DNA of 15,419 nucleotides from Bacteroidales bacterium (GCA_020026275.1 JAHHQQ010000035.1:1-15419); one strand, 5' to 3'; shown: positions 1-7,357, numbered from the stretch's first letter. Notes: a model not told the origin generated them from the letters alone. Made by a program: numbers and translations.

Positions 1-152
1 CCCCCATATCCCTCTCCCATGAGTCCTAAAATATCTTCTTTGTACCTGTCTGAAATAAAAAAATTTCGTCCTGAACTCGTTTTCTTTGTACGGAAAATGC
101 CGATGAACACGAAACCAAGACAACAATATTTCATATATATCGTATCTTACCT

Positions 153-173
153 GACAAATATCGATAATTTGTC
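153..173. promoter_or_regulatory. Inverted repeat, candidate operator
   Basis: Two perfect 7-bp arms, GACAAAT (153-159) and ATTTGTC (167-173), flank a 7-bp centre containing ATCGAT. The centre lies about 55 bp upstream of the -7 box at 217-224, a position suited to a dimeric activator or a remote operator. The symmetry is seen directly. Binding by any particular protein is inference, and the same sequence was not found next to the sugar porter or the ROK gene. Confidence 0.35.
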
Positions 174-216
174 CAAAGTTATTAAATAAAATCAACAAGA
201 TATTCATACATATTAT

Positions 217-224
217 TATATTTG
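217..224 (+). promoter_or_regulatory. Bacteroidota -7 promoter box (TATATTTG)
   Basis: TATATTTG matches the Bacteroides consensus TAnnTTTG exactly and lies 44 bp before the start codon at 269. No clear TTTG -33 element is present at the usual 19-21 bp spacing, which is common in Bacteroidota promoters. Predicted transcription start is near 231. Confidence 0.55.
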
Positions 225-268
225 CATATCTCGACAGAATGTCGGAAGAACCACTTTAATTATATACC

Positions 269-1342
269 ATGACAGATAGAAGATCTTTTATCAAGGGAGC
301 AGCTGCAGCAGCTGCCTCTATAATTGTTGCACCGGAAATCATCTCCTGTACTCCCAAAAACCAAGAAGGCCTCATTGAAAGCCACCTCATAGTACCGAAA
401 GCGAACGGTCTGAAAATTACCGGCACATTCCTGGATGAAATTTCCCATGACATCCCTCACCAGAACTGGGGAGAAAAAGAATGGGACAAAGAATTCCAAT
501 ACATGAAAGCAATCGGCATTGACACTGTCATTGAGATACGATGCGGCTACCGCAAATTCATCACCTATCCTTCAGACTATCTTCTAAAAAAAGGTTGCTA
601 TATGCCTTCTGTTGATTTAGTTGACATGTTCTGCCGTCTTGCCCAGAAATACGACATGAAATTCATGTTGGGACTCTACGACTCCGGCCAGTATTGGGAC
701 ACTGGCGACATGTCTTATGAAGTGGAAAGCAACAAATATGTGATTGATGAAGTCTGGAACCGCTACGGAAAGAAGTACAAGAGCTTTGGCGGCTGGTACA
801 TCAGCGGTGAAATCAGCCGTGCCACCAAAGGTGCCATCGACTCGTTCCGCACGATGGGACGCCAATGCAAAGAGATTTCAGGCGGACTTCCGACCTTCAT
901 TTCTCCATGGATTGACGGCAAGAAAGCCGTATCCGCCGCCGGCGGTTCTCTGACCAAAGCTGAAGCGGTTTCCGTCGCCCAGCACGAAAGAGAATGGGAT
1001 GAAATCTTCGATGGAATCCATGAATTCGTTGATGCCTGCGCCTTTCAAGATGGACACATTGACTACGATGAACTGGATGCCTTCTTCTCCGTCAACAAGA
1101 AACTGGCAGACAAATATGGCATGAAATGTTGGACCAATGCCGAAACATTTGACCGCGACATGCCTATCAAGTTCCTTCCCATCAAATTTGACAAACTTCG
1201 TCTGAAACTTGAAGCAGCCAAGAGATGTGGCTATGACAAAGCCATCACCTTTGAGTTCTCCCACTTCATGAGTCCTCAATCTGCCTATCTTCAGGCCGGC
1301 CATCTCTACGACCGCTACAAAGAATATTTTGACATCCGATAA
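269..1342 (+). CDS. DUF4434 TIM-barrel lipoprotein with Tat-type signal (glycoside-hydrolase-like)
   Basis: The 357-residue product begins with a twin-arginine motif (DRRSFIK, residues 3-9), an alanine-rich hydrophobic stretch, and a lipobox-like I-I-S-C27. This suggests export through Tat and lipidation at Cys27. From about residue 48 it matches my knowledge of DUF4434 (PF14488), a glycosidase-like TIM-barrel family: GTFLDEISHD (52-61), QNWGEKEW (65-72), GGWYISGEISR (174-184), AFQDGH (258-263), WTNAETFDRDMPIKFLPIKF (288-307) and TFEFSHFMSP (327-336). The conserved acidic residues E181, E292 and E329 are candidates for active-site carboxylates, but no activity is established from sequence. 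The ATG at 269 fits the complete signal and the promoter 44 bp upstream. It is followed by its own terminator and by a sugar porter and ROK gene, so a role in handling a sugar or glycan is likely. The substrate is unknown. Confidence 0.85.
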   Translation: MTDRRSFIKGAAAAAASIIVAPEIISCTPKNQEGLIESHLIVPKANGLKITGTFLDEISHDIPHQNWGEKEWDKEFQYMKAIGIDTVIEIRCGYRKFITYPSDYLLKKGCYMPSVDLVDMFCRLAQKYDMKFMLGLYDSGQYWDTGDMSYEVESNKYVIDEVWNRYGKKYKSFGGWYISGEISRATKGAIDSFRTMGRQCKEISGGLPTFISPWIDGKKAVSAAGGSLTKAEAVSVAQHEREWDEIFDGIHEFVDACAFQDGHIDYDELDAFFSVNKKLADKYGMKCWTNAETFDRDMPIKFLPIKFDKLRLKLEAAKRCGYDKAITFEFSHFMSPQSAYLQAGHLYDRYKEYFDIR

Positions 1343-1391
1343 TATCCGTGACCTCAACAGGGCTTCCCTCTCGGATGCCCCTTCCTATAGA

Positions 1392-1429
1392 CTCCGACGA
1401 CATCTTTTCCTGTCGCCGGAGTTCTTTTT
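1392..1429 (+). terminator. Rho-independent terminator after the DUF4434 gene
   Basis: A 10-bp stem (CTCCGACGAC at 1392-1401 with GTCGCCGGAG at 1412-1421, one A-C mismatch) is followed by TTCTTTTT (1422-1429). It lies 50 bp past the stop codon and should separate this gene from the sugar porter downstream. Confidence 0.75.
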
Positions 1430-1504
1430 GGGACATTTCGTTTTCTCACGGCCCATATTAATAAAAATATTAAAGAATAAGTGAATGATATTTAAATTTC
1501 TTTG

Positions 1505-1512
1505 TATTTTTG
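1505..1512 (+). promoter_or_regulatory. Bacteroidota -7 promoter box (TATTTTTG) for the sugar porter
   Basis: TATTTTTG matches TAnnTTTG and sits in an AT-rich stretch 75 bp before the porter start codon. The predicted transcript starts near 1518 and so carries a leader of about 70 nt that contains the inverted repeat at 1530-1558. No clear -33 TTTG element is seen at standard spacing. Confidence 0.5.
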
Positions 1513-1529
1513 TAAAGATTACTTGATCC

Positions 1530-1558
1530 GGAATCTCCAGTCCACTGCTGGAAATTCC
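1530..1558 (+). promoter_or_regulatory. Leader inverted repeat (hairpin or operator) upstream of the sugar porter
   Basis: The arms GGAAT-c-TCCAG (1530-1540) and CTGGA-a-ATTCC (1548-1558) pair over 11 positions with one mismatch around a 7-nt loop. The element lies between the predicted transcription start and the start codon at 1588. It could be a DNA operator for the ROK protein encoded downstream or an RNA hairpin in the leader. There is no T-run after it, so a simple terminator is unlikely. Confidence 0.4.
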
Positions 1559-1587
1559 CCCAAAACACTGAAACAAAATACAGTATC

Positions 1588-3009
1588 ATGAAAAATTCAA
1601 ATAAAACAGGAAATGTAAACCTCGGTTACGTCATTTTCCTTGCTTTTGTAGCAGCCATCGGCGGAATCCTTTTCGGATATGACACAGCTGTCATATCCGG
1701 AACAACCAGTGCCGTCAAATCTCAATTCGCCCTCAATACCCTTCAAGAAGGATGGTATGTAGGATGTGCCCTGATCGGATCCATCGTCGGTGTTCTTTGC
1801 GCAGGTATCCTCAGCGACGGAATCGGCAGAAAAAAAACAATGCTCATTTCTGCAATCATGTTCTCCATCTCCGCATTCGGATGTGCCATTTCCACGAATC
1901 TCACAGAACTGGTCATCTACCGCATCATCGGAGGATTTGGTATCGGTGTCGTATCCATCGTCTCCCCTATCTACATTTCAGAAGTAGCCACTGCCGAAAA
2001 GAGAGGCACCTTGGTTTCCCTCTACCAGCTCATGGTCACTGCCGGTTTTCTGGTCGCCTATCTGGCCAATTACGCCATCTTGAAAAACGCGGACATGAGC
2101 GGAGTCAATCCCGACTCTTCCTTCAGCTTCCATGACATGTTCAATTCCCAGTACTGGAGAGGCATGCTCGGCTGCGAACTGATTCCTGACTTTCTCTTCC
2201 TCATTGTCATCTTTCTCATCCCTGAAAGCCCGAGATGGTTGTTGGTCAAAGGCAGAGGACAAGAAGCCGGGGCAATCCTCCAGAAAATCTATCTCTGTCC
2301 AGAAGAGGCAAAAGCGCAGGCAGATGCCACTATCGAGTCCATCAGCGGAGAGCAAAAATCAGAATGGAAATCTCTGCTGGAACCAGGCATCATCAAAGCA
2401 GTCCTCATCGGTTGTGCCATTGCCATACTCGGTCAGTTCATGGGAGTCAATGCTGTCCTTTACTATGGACCGGAAATATTTGCTGATGCCGGCATGACCG
2501 GAGATGTCTCTCTTCTTTCACAGGTACTGGTCGGTGTCGTCAATTTCCTGACCACCATCATCGCCACCCTCATCATCGACAAGGTCGGACGCAAACAACT
2601 GGTCTACTGGGGAGTCTCCAGCATGATCATCTGTCTGCTCATGATTTCCCTCTACTTTCAGTTTGGTGCAGCATGGGGGTTGGGAAACTGGTTTCTGCTG
2701 ACCTTCTTCCTGCTTTATGTGTTCAGCACTGCCATCTCCATCTGTGCAGTCGTCTTCGTACTTCTCTCGGAAATGTACCCGAACCATGTCCGCGGTCTGG
2801 CCATGAGCATAGCCGGACTGGCACTATGGATTGGCACTTACCTGATAGGCCAGCTGACTCCATGGATGCTTGAAAACTTGACTCCTGCCGGAACTTTCTT
2901 CCTCTTTGCTGTCATGTGTGTTCCATATATGCTGATTATGTGGAAGTTGGTTCCTGAAACAACAGGAAAGACCTTGGAAGAGATTGAAGCGTATTGGAAG
3001 AAAAAATAG
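1588..3009 (+). CDS. MFS sugar porter, XylE-like, with altered sugar-binding residues
   Basis: A 473-residue inner-membrane protein of the sugar porter family (TC 2.A.1.1), expected to import a monosaccharide by proton symport. Family signatures are FGYDTAVISG (29-38, with the proton-coupling Asp at D32), SDGIGRKK (76-83), PESPRWLL (212-219), DKVGRK (331-336), LLSEMYPNHVRG (392-403) and PETTGKTLEE (456-465). The N-terminal half is very close in style to E. coli XylE and the length is normal. Aligned by eye with XylE, Q168, Q289 and N294 are kept (Q147, Q283, N288), but Q288, W392 and Q415 become G282, F390 and L413. The substrate may therefore not be xylose, and no symbol is given. It has its own promoter and leader hairpin. 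There is no terminator before the ROK gene 67 bp downstream, so they are probably co-transcribed. Confidence 0.92.
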   Translation: MKNSNKTGNVNLGYVIFLAFVAAIGGILFGYDTAVISGTTSAVKSQFALNTLQEGWYVGCALIGSIVGVLCAGILSDGIGRKKTMLISAIMFSISAFGCAISTNLTELVIYRIIGGFGIGVVSIVSPIYISEVATAEKRGTLVSLYQLMVTAGFLVAYLANYAILKNADMSGVNPDSSFSFHDMFNSQYWRGMLGCELIPDFLFLIVIFLIPESPRWLLVKGRGQEAGAILQKIYLCPEEAKAQADATIESISGEQKSEWKSLLEPGIIKAVLIGCAIAILGQFMGVNAVLYYGPEIFADAGMTGDVSLLSQVLVGVVNFLTTIIATLIIDKVGRKQLVYWGVSSMIICLLMISLYFQFGAAWGLGNWFLLTFFLLYVFSTAISICAVVFVLLSEMYPNHVRGLAMSIAGLALWIGTYLIGQLTPWMLENLTPAGTFFLFAVMCVPYMLIMWKLVPETTGKTLEEIEAYWKKK

Positions 3010-3032
3010 TTTAAATAATTGCTTTTTGCTAT

Positions 3033-3044
3033 ATTAGCACTAAT
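3033..3044. promoter_or_regulatory. Short palindrome upstream of the ROK gene
   Basis: ATTAG-CA-CTAAT is a perfect 5-bp-arm inverted repeat located 32 bp before the ROK start codon in the 67-bp AT-rich gap after the porter gene. ROK repressors often control their own locus, so an autoregulatory operator is possible. The arms are short and could arise by chance in such AT-rich DNA. Confidence 0.2.
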
Positions 3045-3076
3045 TGTTCAATATTTATAATTAGAATTCATTCCAA

Positions 3077-4270
3077 ATGTCTTTTTTAAGCAACATAAAT
3101 GGTAAAAATTCAGAGACCAAGAAACAAATTCTTGGTCTCTGCATCAACAGCAACTACAGTATCGCAGAGTTGAGCAAAGAATTGAATTCAAGTATTCCGA
3201 CCATCACCAAACTGGTTGGAGAACTGATTGAAGAAGGCTTCATCGAGGACATGGGAAAGCAGGGCACTTCTGGCGGCCGCCGTCCCAGCATTTTCGGTCT
3301 GAATCCTTCCATCGGCTTTCTGGTAGGAGTGGATGTGGGCAGACACACCACCTCCATCGCCATCACCGATTTCAAAGGCCAAATCATTGAATTCAAAAGT
3401 AAAATCCAGTTCCATTTCGAAAACAGTCTGGAATCTTTGACAAGCCTAAGTGAACTGATCAAGAACTTCATCAAGGAAGCAGACATCGACATGGACCAGA
3501 TCATCACCTGCGGTGTGAACTTGACCGGCCGTGTCAATTCTTTCACGGGATATAGCTTCACCTATTTCATGGGAGAAGACAGAAGCATCACAGATATACT
3601 ATCTGATCTGCTCAACATTCCTGTCTATATTGAAAATGACTCCCGCGCCATGACTTATGGAGAATACTTGAACGGAGTGGTCACCAACGAGAAGAATGTC
3701 CTCTTCCTGAATGCCACTTGGGGTTTGGGTATGGGCATGATTCTGGACGGAAAACTTTACTACGGCAAATCTGGCTTCTCCGGAGAGATTGGACACTTTC
3801 CAATGCTATCCAACAATGCCATCTGCCATTGCGGAAAAATCGGCTGCCTGGAAACCGGCGCTTCCGGCTATGCGGCACAGCAGTACATTTGTGAGATGAT
3901 GAAACAAGGCAAAAGTTCCATCCTTTCAGAGAAATACAACAATGGAGAGACTATCACCACAGAAGACATCATCGATGCCGTCAATGAAGAGGATGTCCTC
4001 GCCATCGAAGCTCTGGAGACAGTGGGTGCCACCTTGGGCAAAGCCATCGCCGGTCTGATCAACCTGTTCAATCCCGAACTGGTCATCATTGGAGGAAAAC
4101 TTGCCCAGACCAAAGAGTATCTCATGCTTCCAGTCGTATCGGCTGTCAACAAATACTCCCTCAACATTGTCAGCAAGGACACGGCCATCAAATTCAGCAA
4201 ACTGGGCAACCAGGCCGGTGTCATCGGAGCTTGCCTGCTTTCACGCAGCAAGATTCTGGGCTTGATTTAA
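3077..4270 (+). CDS. ROK-family transcriptional regulator (NagC/XylR type) or regulator-kinase
   Basis: The 397-residue protein joins an N-terminal winged helix-turn-helix (about 12-60, with SIAELSKELNSSIPTITKLV at 28-47) to a ROK sugar-kinase-like domain. The ROK part shows GVDVGRHT (84-91, phosphate loop), IENDSRA (185-191) with the catalytic-position D188, the glycine-rich ROK signature WGLGMGMILDGKLYYG (215-230), GEIGH (236-240) and the zinc motif CHCGKIGC (250-257), with H240, C250, C252 and C257 as likely zinc ligands. The HTH identifies it as a DNA-binding regulator. Because the sugar-kinase residues are retained, residual kinase activity cannot be excluded. By analogy with NagC and XylR it would release DNA on binding a sugar or sugar phosphate. 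The adjacent porter and DUF4434 genes are the natural targets. The ATG at 3077 gives a full HTH and is preferred. Confidence 0.9.
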   Translation: MSFLSNINGKNSETKKQILGLCINSNYSIAELSKELNSSIPTITKLVGELIEEGFIEDMGKQGTSGGRRPSIFGLNPSIGFLVGVDVGRHTTSIAITDFKGQIIEFKSKIQFHFENSLESLTSLSELIKNFIKEADIDMDQIITCGVNLTGRVNSFTGYSFTYFMGEDRSITDILSDLLNIPVYIENDSRAMTYGEYLNGVVTNEKNVLFLNATWGLGMGMILDGKLYYGKSGFSGEIGHFPMLSNNAICHCGKIGCLETGASGYAAQQYICEMMKQGKSSILSEKYNNGETITTEDIIDAVNEEDVLAIEALETVGATLGKAIAGLINLFNPELVIIGGKLAQTKEYLMLPVVSAVNKYSLNIVSKDTAIKFSKLGNQAGVIGACLLSRSKILGLI

Positions 4271-4301
4271 GGTTCCGCCTTTGAGGGGCAAAAGATAAAA
4301 A

Positions 4302-5390
4302 ATGAAAACAGTACACTTTCTTTTACAGGCAACCATTTGTCTTCTAATGCCGATTGCCTGTCATGGACAGAATCAAAGCAATTCTCTGCCTCGAACAGAA
4401 GTTCATCCTGAAATAGAAGAAGCGATCACTGGATATATCAATGCTATGCAGGACAATGAACTTGACCCGCATAGCATTATGATTTTGAAAGCAGGTTGCG
4501 TCGTCGGTGAAAGATGGTGCAACGGCTGGAAACCAGAACAGCCCCACACCCTCTATTCCATCAGCAAAACATTCACGGTCATGACTCTGGGATTTGCCGT
4601 GGAGGAAGGATTGCTGAGCATAGAAGATTCCGTCATGTCCTTCTTCCCGGACCTGGTGAAGAAGATTCAGGCGGAATCCTCCCTAGCTTTTCCGGACCTT
4701 GCCAATCCATTGCTGCCCGACCTCAAAGTCAAACATCTTCTGATGATGGCAACCGGCCATGCAGAGGACTTGACCGGCAAAATGAAGCGGCTCTCTCCGA
4801 ATCAGGATTGGGCTGAAGTGTTCCTGAAAACTCCCATCAAGTACCAGCCAGGTACCCGTTTCCACTACAACAGCATAGCGACCTTCATGGTCGCCGCCAT
4901 CCTCCAGCGCCTGACCGGACAATGCCTCAACGACTATCTCTACGAGCATCTGCTCGAGCCGATCGGCATTCCCCATCTGAACTGGGGGACCAATCATCAA
5001 GGCATCAATTTCGGTGGCTGGGGGCTGGAAGCCACGACGGAAGATCTGGCGAAACTCGGCCAGTTCATGTTGCAGAAAGGTCAGTGGAACGGCAAACAGC
5101 TTCTGCCTTCCTCCTGGATTGAAGAGTGTTCCTCCTATCAGATTGACAACGAGACAGATGACATCTCCGATTTTGAGAAGAAGGCGAATCAGATTTCTGC
5201 GGACTGGATCCAGGGCTACTGCTACCAGATGTGGCGCGGTCTCCACAACAGCTATCGGGCAGACGGTGCCTACGGCCAATACATCATCGTCCTTCCCGAG
5301 CAGGATGCCGTAGTCGTCATGACGGCCCATTCCAAGAACAACCGGCTCCAGATGCGTCTGATGTGGGATCATATCTTCCCCGTTCTGTAA
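4302..5390 (+). CDS. Exported serine hydrolase, class C beta-lactamase-like (PF00144)
   Basis: The 362-residue protein starts with a signal peptide (hydrophobic 5-19, cleavage probably near 20-24). Cys20 is preceded by P-I-A, which is a poor lipobox, so lipidation is doubtful. The penicillin-binding/beta-lactamase fold is supported by SISK (86-89, nucleophile S86 and K89), YNS (189-191) and a C-terminal ADGAYGQYIIVLPEQDAVVV (320-339) in place of the KTG or HTG motif. Proteins of this group are usually esterases, amidases or peptidases rather than antibiotic-resistance enzymes, and the third motif speaks against calling it a beta-lactamase. It starts 31 bp after the ROK gene on the same strand with no terminator between, so it is probably the last gene of the porter-ROK transcript. 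It ends at the bidirectional terminator shared with glnS. The substrate is unknown. Confidence 0.88.
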   Translation: MKTVHFLLQATICLLMPIACHGQNQSNSLPRTEVHPEIEEAITGYINAMQDNELDPHSIMILKAGCVVGERWCNGWKPEQPHTLYSISKTFTVMTLGFAVEEGLLSIEDSVMSFFPDLVKKIQAESSLAFPDLANPLLPDLKVKHLLMMATGHAEDLTGKMKRLSPNQDWAEVFLKTPIKYQPGTRFHYNSIATFMVAAILQRLTGQCLNDYLYEHLLEPIGIPHLNWGTNHQGINFGGWGLEATTEDLAKLGQFMLQKGQWNGKQLLPSSWIEECSSYQIDNETDDISDFEKKANQISADWIQGYCYQMWRGLHNSYRADGAYGQYIIVLPEQDAVVVMTAHSKNNRLQMRLMWDHIFPVL

Positions 5391-5461
5391 AATGCAAAAA
5401 GACCGCCCGCATGAGCATTTCCCGTAAGGGGGGATTCTCCGGCGGACGGGACGAAACAATA

Positions 5462-5500
5462 AAGGGATGGCCCCGATTGGAACCATCCCTTCTTGTTTCT
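5462..5500. terminator. Bidirectional terminator between the serine hydrolase gene and glnS
   Basis: A perfect 9-bp stem, AAGGGATGG (5462-5470) with CCATCCCTT (5483-5491), encloses a 12-nt loop. On the plus strand it is followed by the T-rich CTTGTTTCT, and on the minus strand by TATTGTTTC. It lies between two converging genes (stops at 5390 and 5517) and can serve both. The T-runs are interrupted, so efficiency may be moderate. Confidence 0.65.
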
Positions 5501-5516
5501 GCGCTTCGGGGAGCGA

Positions 5517-7193
5517 TTATTCCGGTTTGTAGGAGTCTTTCAGGGCAGTGGTCTTGTTGAACACGAAGTGCTCGGCGGTGCTGTCCGGATCCTTGAAGAA
5601 GTAACCGTCTCTCTCGAACTGGACTGGCAAGCCGGATGCGTCTTCCAACAAAGCCGGCTCTGCGTAGCCTTTGCTGACGATGAGAGAATCTGGATTCAGG
5701 AAATCCTTGTAGTCCTTGTCTTCTGGGATGTCGTTCATGTTGGCCTGGGTGAACAGCCTGTCGTAGAGACGGAGTTCCACTTCCTTGGCATGCTCGATAG
5801 ATACCCAGTGGATGGTTCCTTTGACTTTTCTCCACTCGCCTGCGCCTGGTTTGGAGGTCGGGTCGTAGGTACATTTCAGTTCCACGACTTCGCCTTCGGC
5901 GTTCTTGATGACCTCCTCACATTTGATGATGTAAGTATACTTGAGACGGACCTCGCCTTCCGGTTTGAGACGGAAGAATTTCTTAGGGGCGTCTTCCATG
6001 AAATCGGCTCTCTCGATGTAGAGTTCACCGGTGAATGGCACTTTGCGGGATGCGCCTTCCGGATCGGCCGGGTTGAGCGGAGCATCGAACCATTCTACTT
6101 TGCCTGGCTCCCAGTTGGTGAGGGTGACCTTGATCGGATCTTCCACGACCATGTAGCGGTTGGACCTCTCGTTCAAATCCTGACGGACGCACCATTCGAG
6201 CAGCTGGATATCCATCAGCTGGTCTCTCTTGGAAACACCGATCTTGTCACAGAACATTCTCAGTGCTTTGGCAGTGTAGCCTCTTCTGCGCACACCGCAA
6301 AGGGTCGGCATACGAGGGTCGTCCCAGCCGCTGACGAGTTTCTTCTGGACCAGTTCGAGCAGTTTTCTCTTGCTCATCAAAGTGTAAGTGAGGTTCAGTC
6401 TGGCAAATTCGTACTGGTGGGAAGGCCAGATCTCCAGAGCATTGATGAACCAGTCGTACAATGGTCTGTGCACGTCAAATTCCAGTGTACAGATGGAATG
6501 AGTGATGTGCTCGATGGAATCACACTGTCCATGGGTATAGTCATACATAGGATAGATGCACCATTTGTCTCCGGTCCTGTGGTGATGGGCATGTTTGATA
6601 CGGTACAGAATCGGATCACGGAACATCATATTCGGATGAGCCATGTCAATCTTGGCACGCAGCACACGGGACCCGTCTTCAAACTTGCCGGCTTTCATGT
6701 CACGGAACAACTGAAGGTTCTCTTCCACACTACGGTTACGGTACGGACTCTCAATACCTGGTTTCTCAACAGTACCACGACCTTTGCTGATTTCCTCTTG
6801 ATTCTGGTCATCCACATAGGCCAGTCCTCTCTTGATCAGGTCTTCTGCCCACTCATAGAGCTGGTCAAAGTAATCAGAAGCATAAAATTCATTTTCCCAA
6901 TCAAATCCCAGCCATTTGATGTCTTCCTTGATGGAATCTACATATTCTGTATCTTCCTTGGTCGGATTGGTATCATCAAAACGAAGGTTGGTCTTTCCAC
7001 CATATTTGGCTGCCAGCCCGAAATTCAAGCAAATACTCTTGGCATGTCCCAAGTGGAGATAACCATTGGGCTCTGGTGGGAATCGGGTCATCACACTCTT
7101 CACCTTGCCGGATGCAAGGTCAGACTCAATGATTTCCTCGAGGAAATTCAATTTTTTGGGTTCCTCGGCTGTAGGATTCTTAGCTTCTTCCAT
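5517..7193 (-). CDS. glnS: Glutaminyl-tRNA synthetase (GlnRS)
   Basis: Class I aminoacyl-tRNA synthetase that charges tRNA-Gln with glutamine in the cytoplasm. With the start at 7193 it has 558 residues, close to the 554 of E. coli GlnRS. It carries the HIGH motif as HLGH (47-50, in PPEPNGYLHLGH), the GlnRS-specific RFDDTNPTKED (71-81), the KMSKS motif as MSKRK (273-277) and a full C-terminal anticodon-binding beta-barrel region. An in-frame ATG 25 codons upstream (7268) exists, but the extra residues are encoded by AT-rich DNA unlike the gene and I know no GlnRS with such an extension, so 7193 is preferred. A -7 box at 7298-7305 would give a leader of about 100 nt. The gene is divergent from the YicC gene and convergent with the serine hydrolase gene. 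Its presence suggests direct glutaminylation of tRNA-Gln in this organism. Confidence 0.96.
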   Translation of the reverse strand: MEEAKNPTAEEPKKLNFLEEIIESDLASGKVKSVMTRFPPEPNGYLHLGHAKSICLNFGLAAKYGGKTNLRFDDTNPTKEDTEYVDSIKEDIKWLGFDWENEFYASDYFDQLYEWAEDLIKRGLAYVDDQNQEEISKGRGTVEKPGIESPYRNRSVEENLQLFRDMKAGKFEDGSRVLRAKIDMAHPNMMFRDPILYRIKHAHHHRTGDKWCIYPMYDYTHGQCDSIEHITHSICTLEFDVHRPLYDWFINALEIWPSHQYEFARLNLTYTLMSKRKLLELVQKKLVSGWDDPRMPTLCGVRRRGYTAKALRMFCDKIGVSKRDQLMDIQLLEWCVRQDLNERSNRYMVVEDPIKVTLTNWEPGKVEWFDAPLNPADPEGASRKVPFTGELYIERADFMEDAPKKFFRLKPEGEVRLKYTYIIKCEEVIKNAEGEVVELKCTYDPTSKPGAGEWRKVKGTIHWVSIEHAKEVELRLYDRLFTQANMNDIPEDKDYKDFLNPDSLIVSKGYAEPALLEDASGLPVQFERDGYFFKDPDSTAEHFVFNKTTALKDSYKPE

Positions 7194-7297
7194 AAATTCT
7201 ATCTTATAATTTATAATATTCTTCCTTACAATATTGTTTCTTGAATGTTCCTTGACGATGAACTGCATGAGTTAGCGGCGCAACCCAATACAATCTG

Positions 7298-7305
7298 CAA
7301 AGATA
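7298..7305 (-). promoter_or_regulatory. Bacteroidota -7 promoter box (TATCTTTG) for glnS
   Basis: Read on the minus strand the sequence is TATCTTTG, a match to TAnnTTTG. It predicts transcription start near 7291, about 98 nt upstream of the preferred glnS start. A -33 element is not evident at standard spacing. Confidence 0.5.
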
Positions 7306-7349
7306 ATCAAATAAGGCGGATTTTTTTAGATATTCCACCACGAATTTTG

Positions 7350-7357
7350 TAAATTTG
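7350..7357 (+). promoter_or_regulatory. Bacteroidota -7 promoter box (TAAATTTG) for the YicC gene
   Basis: TAAATTTG matches TAnnTTTG and lies 67 bp before the start at 7425, with predicted transcription start near 7364. It is arranged back to back with the glnS box at 7298-7305, so the two -7 boxes are only 44 bp apart and the upstream promoter regions overlap. Confidence 0.55.

Larger units (their letters stand above)
1..268. other. Intergenic region upstream of the DUF4434 gene
   Basis: No convincing coding sequence is seen here. The stretch is AT-rich and holds a 10-bp direct repeat TTCTTTGTAC (36-45 and 82-91), an inverted repeat (153-173) and a Bacteroidota -7 box (217-224), the latter two listed separately. 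It is best read as the regulatory region of the gene starting at 269. Whatever lies to the left is outside the window. Confidence 0.6.

Noticed and set aside
878..1357. 159-codon minus-strand open frame over the DUF4434 gene
   Set aside because: It is antisense to a clear family match and runs into the gene's terminator region, with no independent support.
1588..3009. Naming the porter xylE
   Set aside because: The overall similarity is high, but several sugar-contacting residues differ and no xylA/xylB genes are nearby.
4302..5390. Calling the serine hydrolase a beta-lactamase resistance gene
   Set aside because: The KTG/HTG motif is not present in standard form, and the genomic context is sugar metabolism. 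This group mostly contains esterases and peptidases.
4683..5486. 267-codon minus-strand open frame opposite the serine hydrolase gene
   Set aside because: It has no motifs, no promoter and begins inside the terminator region. The plus-strand frame carries the SxxK and YxS motifs.
5493..7244. Open frame of 583 codons on the plus strand across the whole of glnS
   Set aside because: It lies antisense to a gene identified by GlnRS motifs. Its protein has no recognisable domain and extends through the glnS promoter-proximal DNA. It reflects the codon bias of glnS.
7194..7268. Longer GlnRS start at 7268 adding 25 residues
   Set aside because: The extra segment is AT-rich, unlike the gene and not a known GlnRS feature. 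The start at 7193 gives 558 residues, near the family norm.
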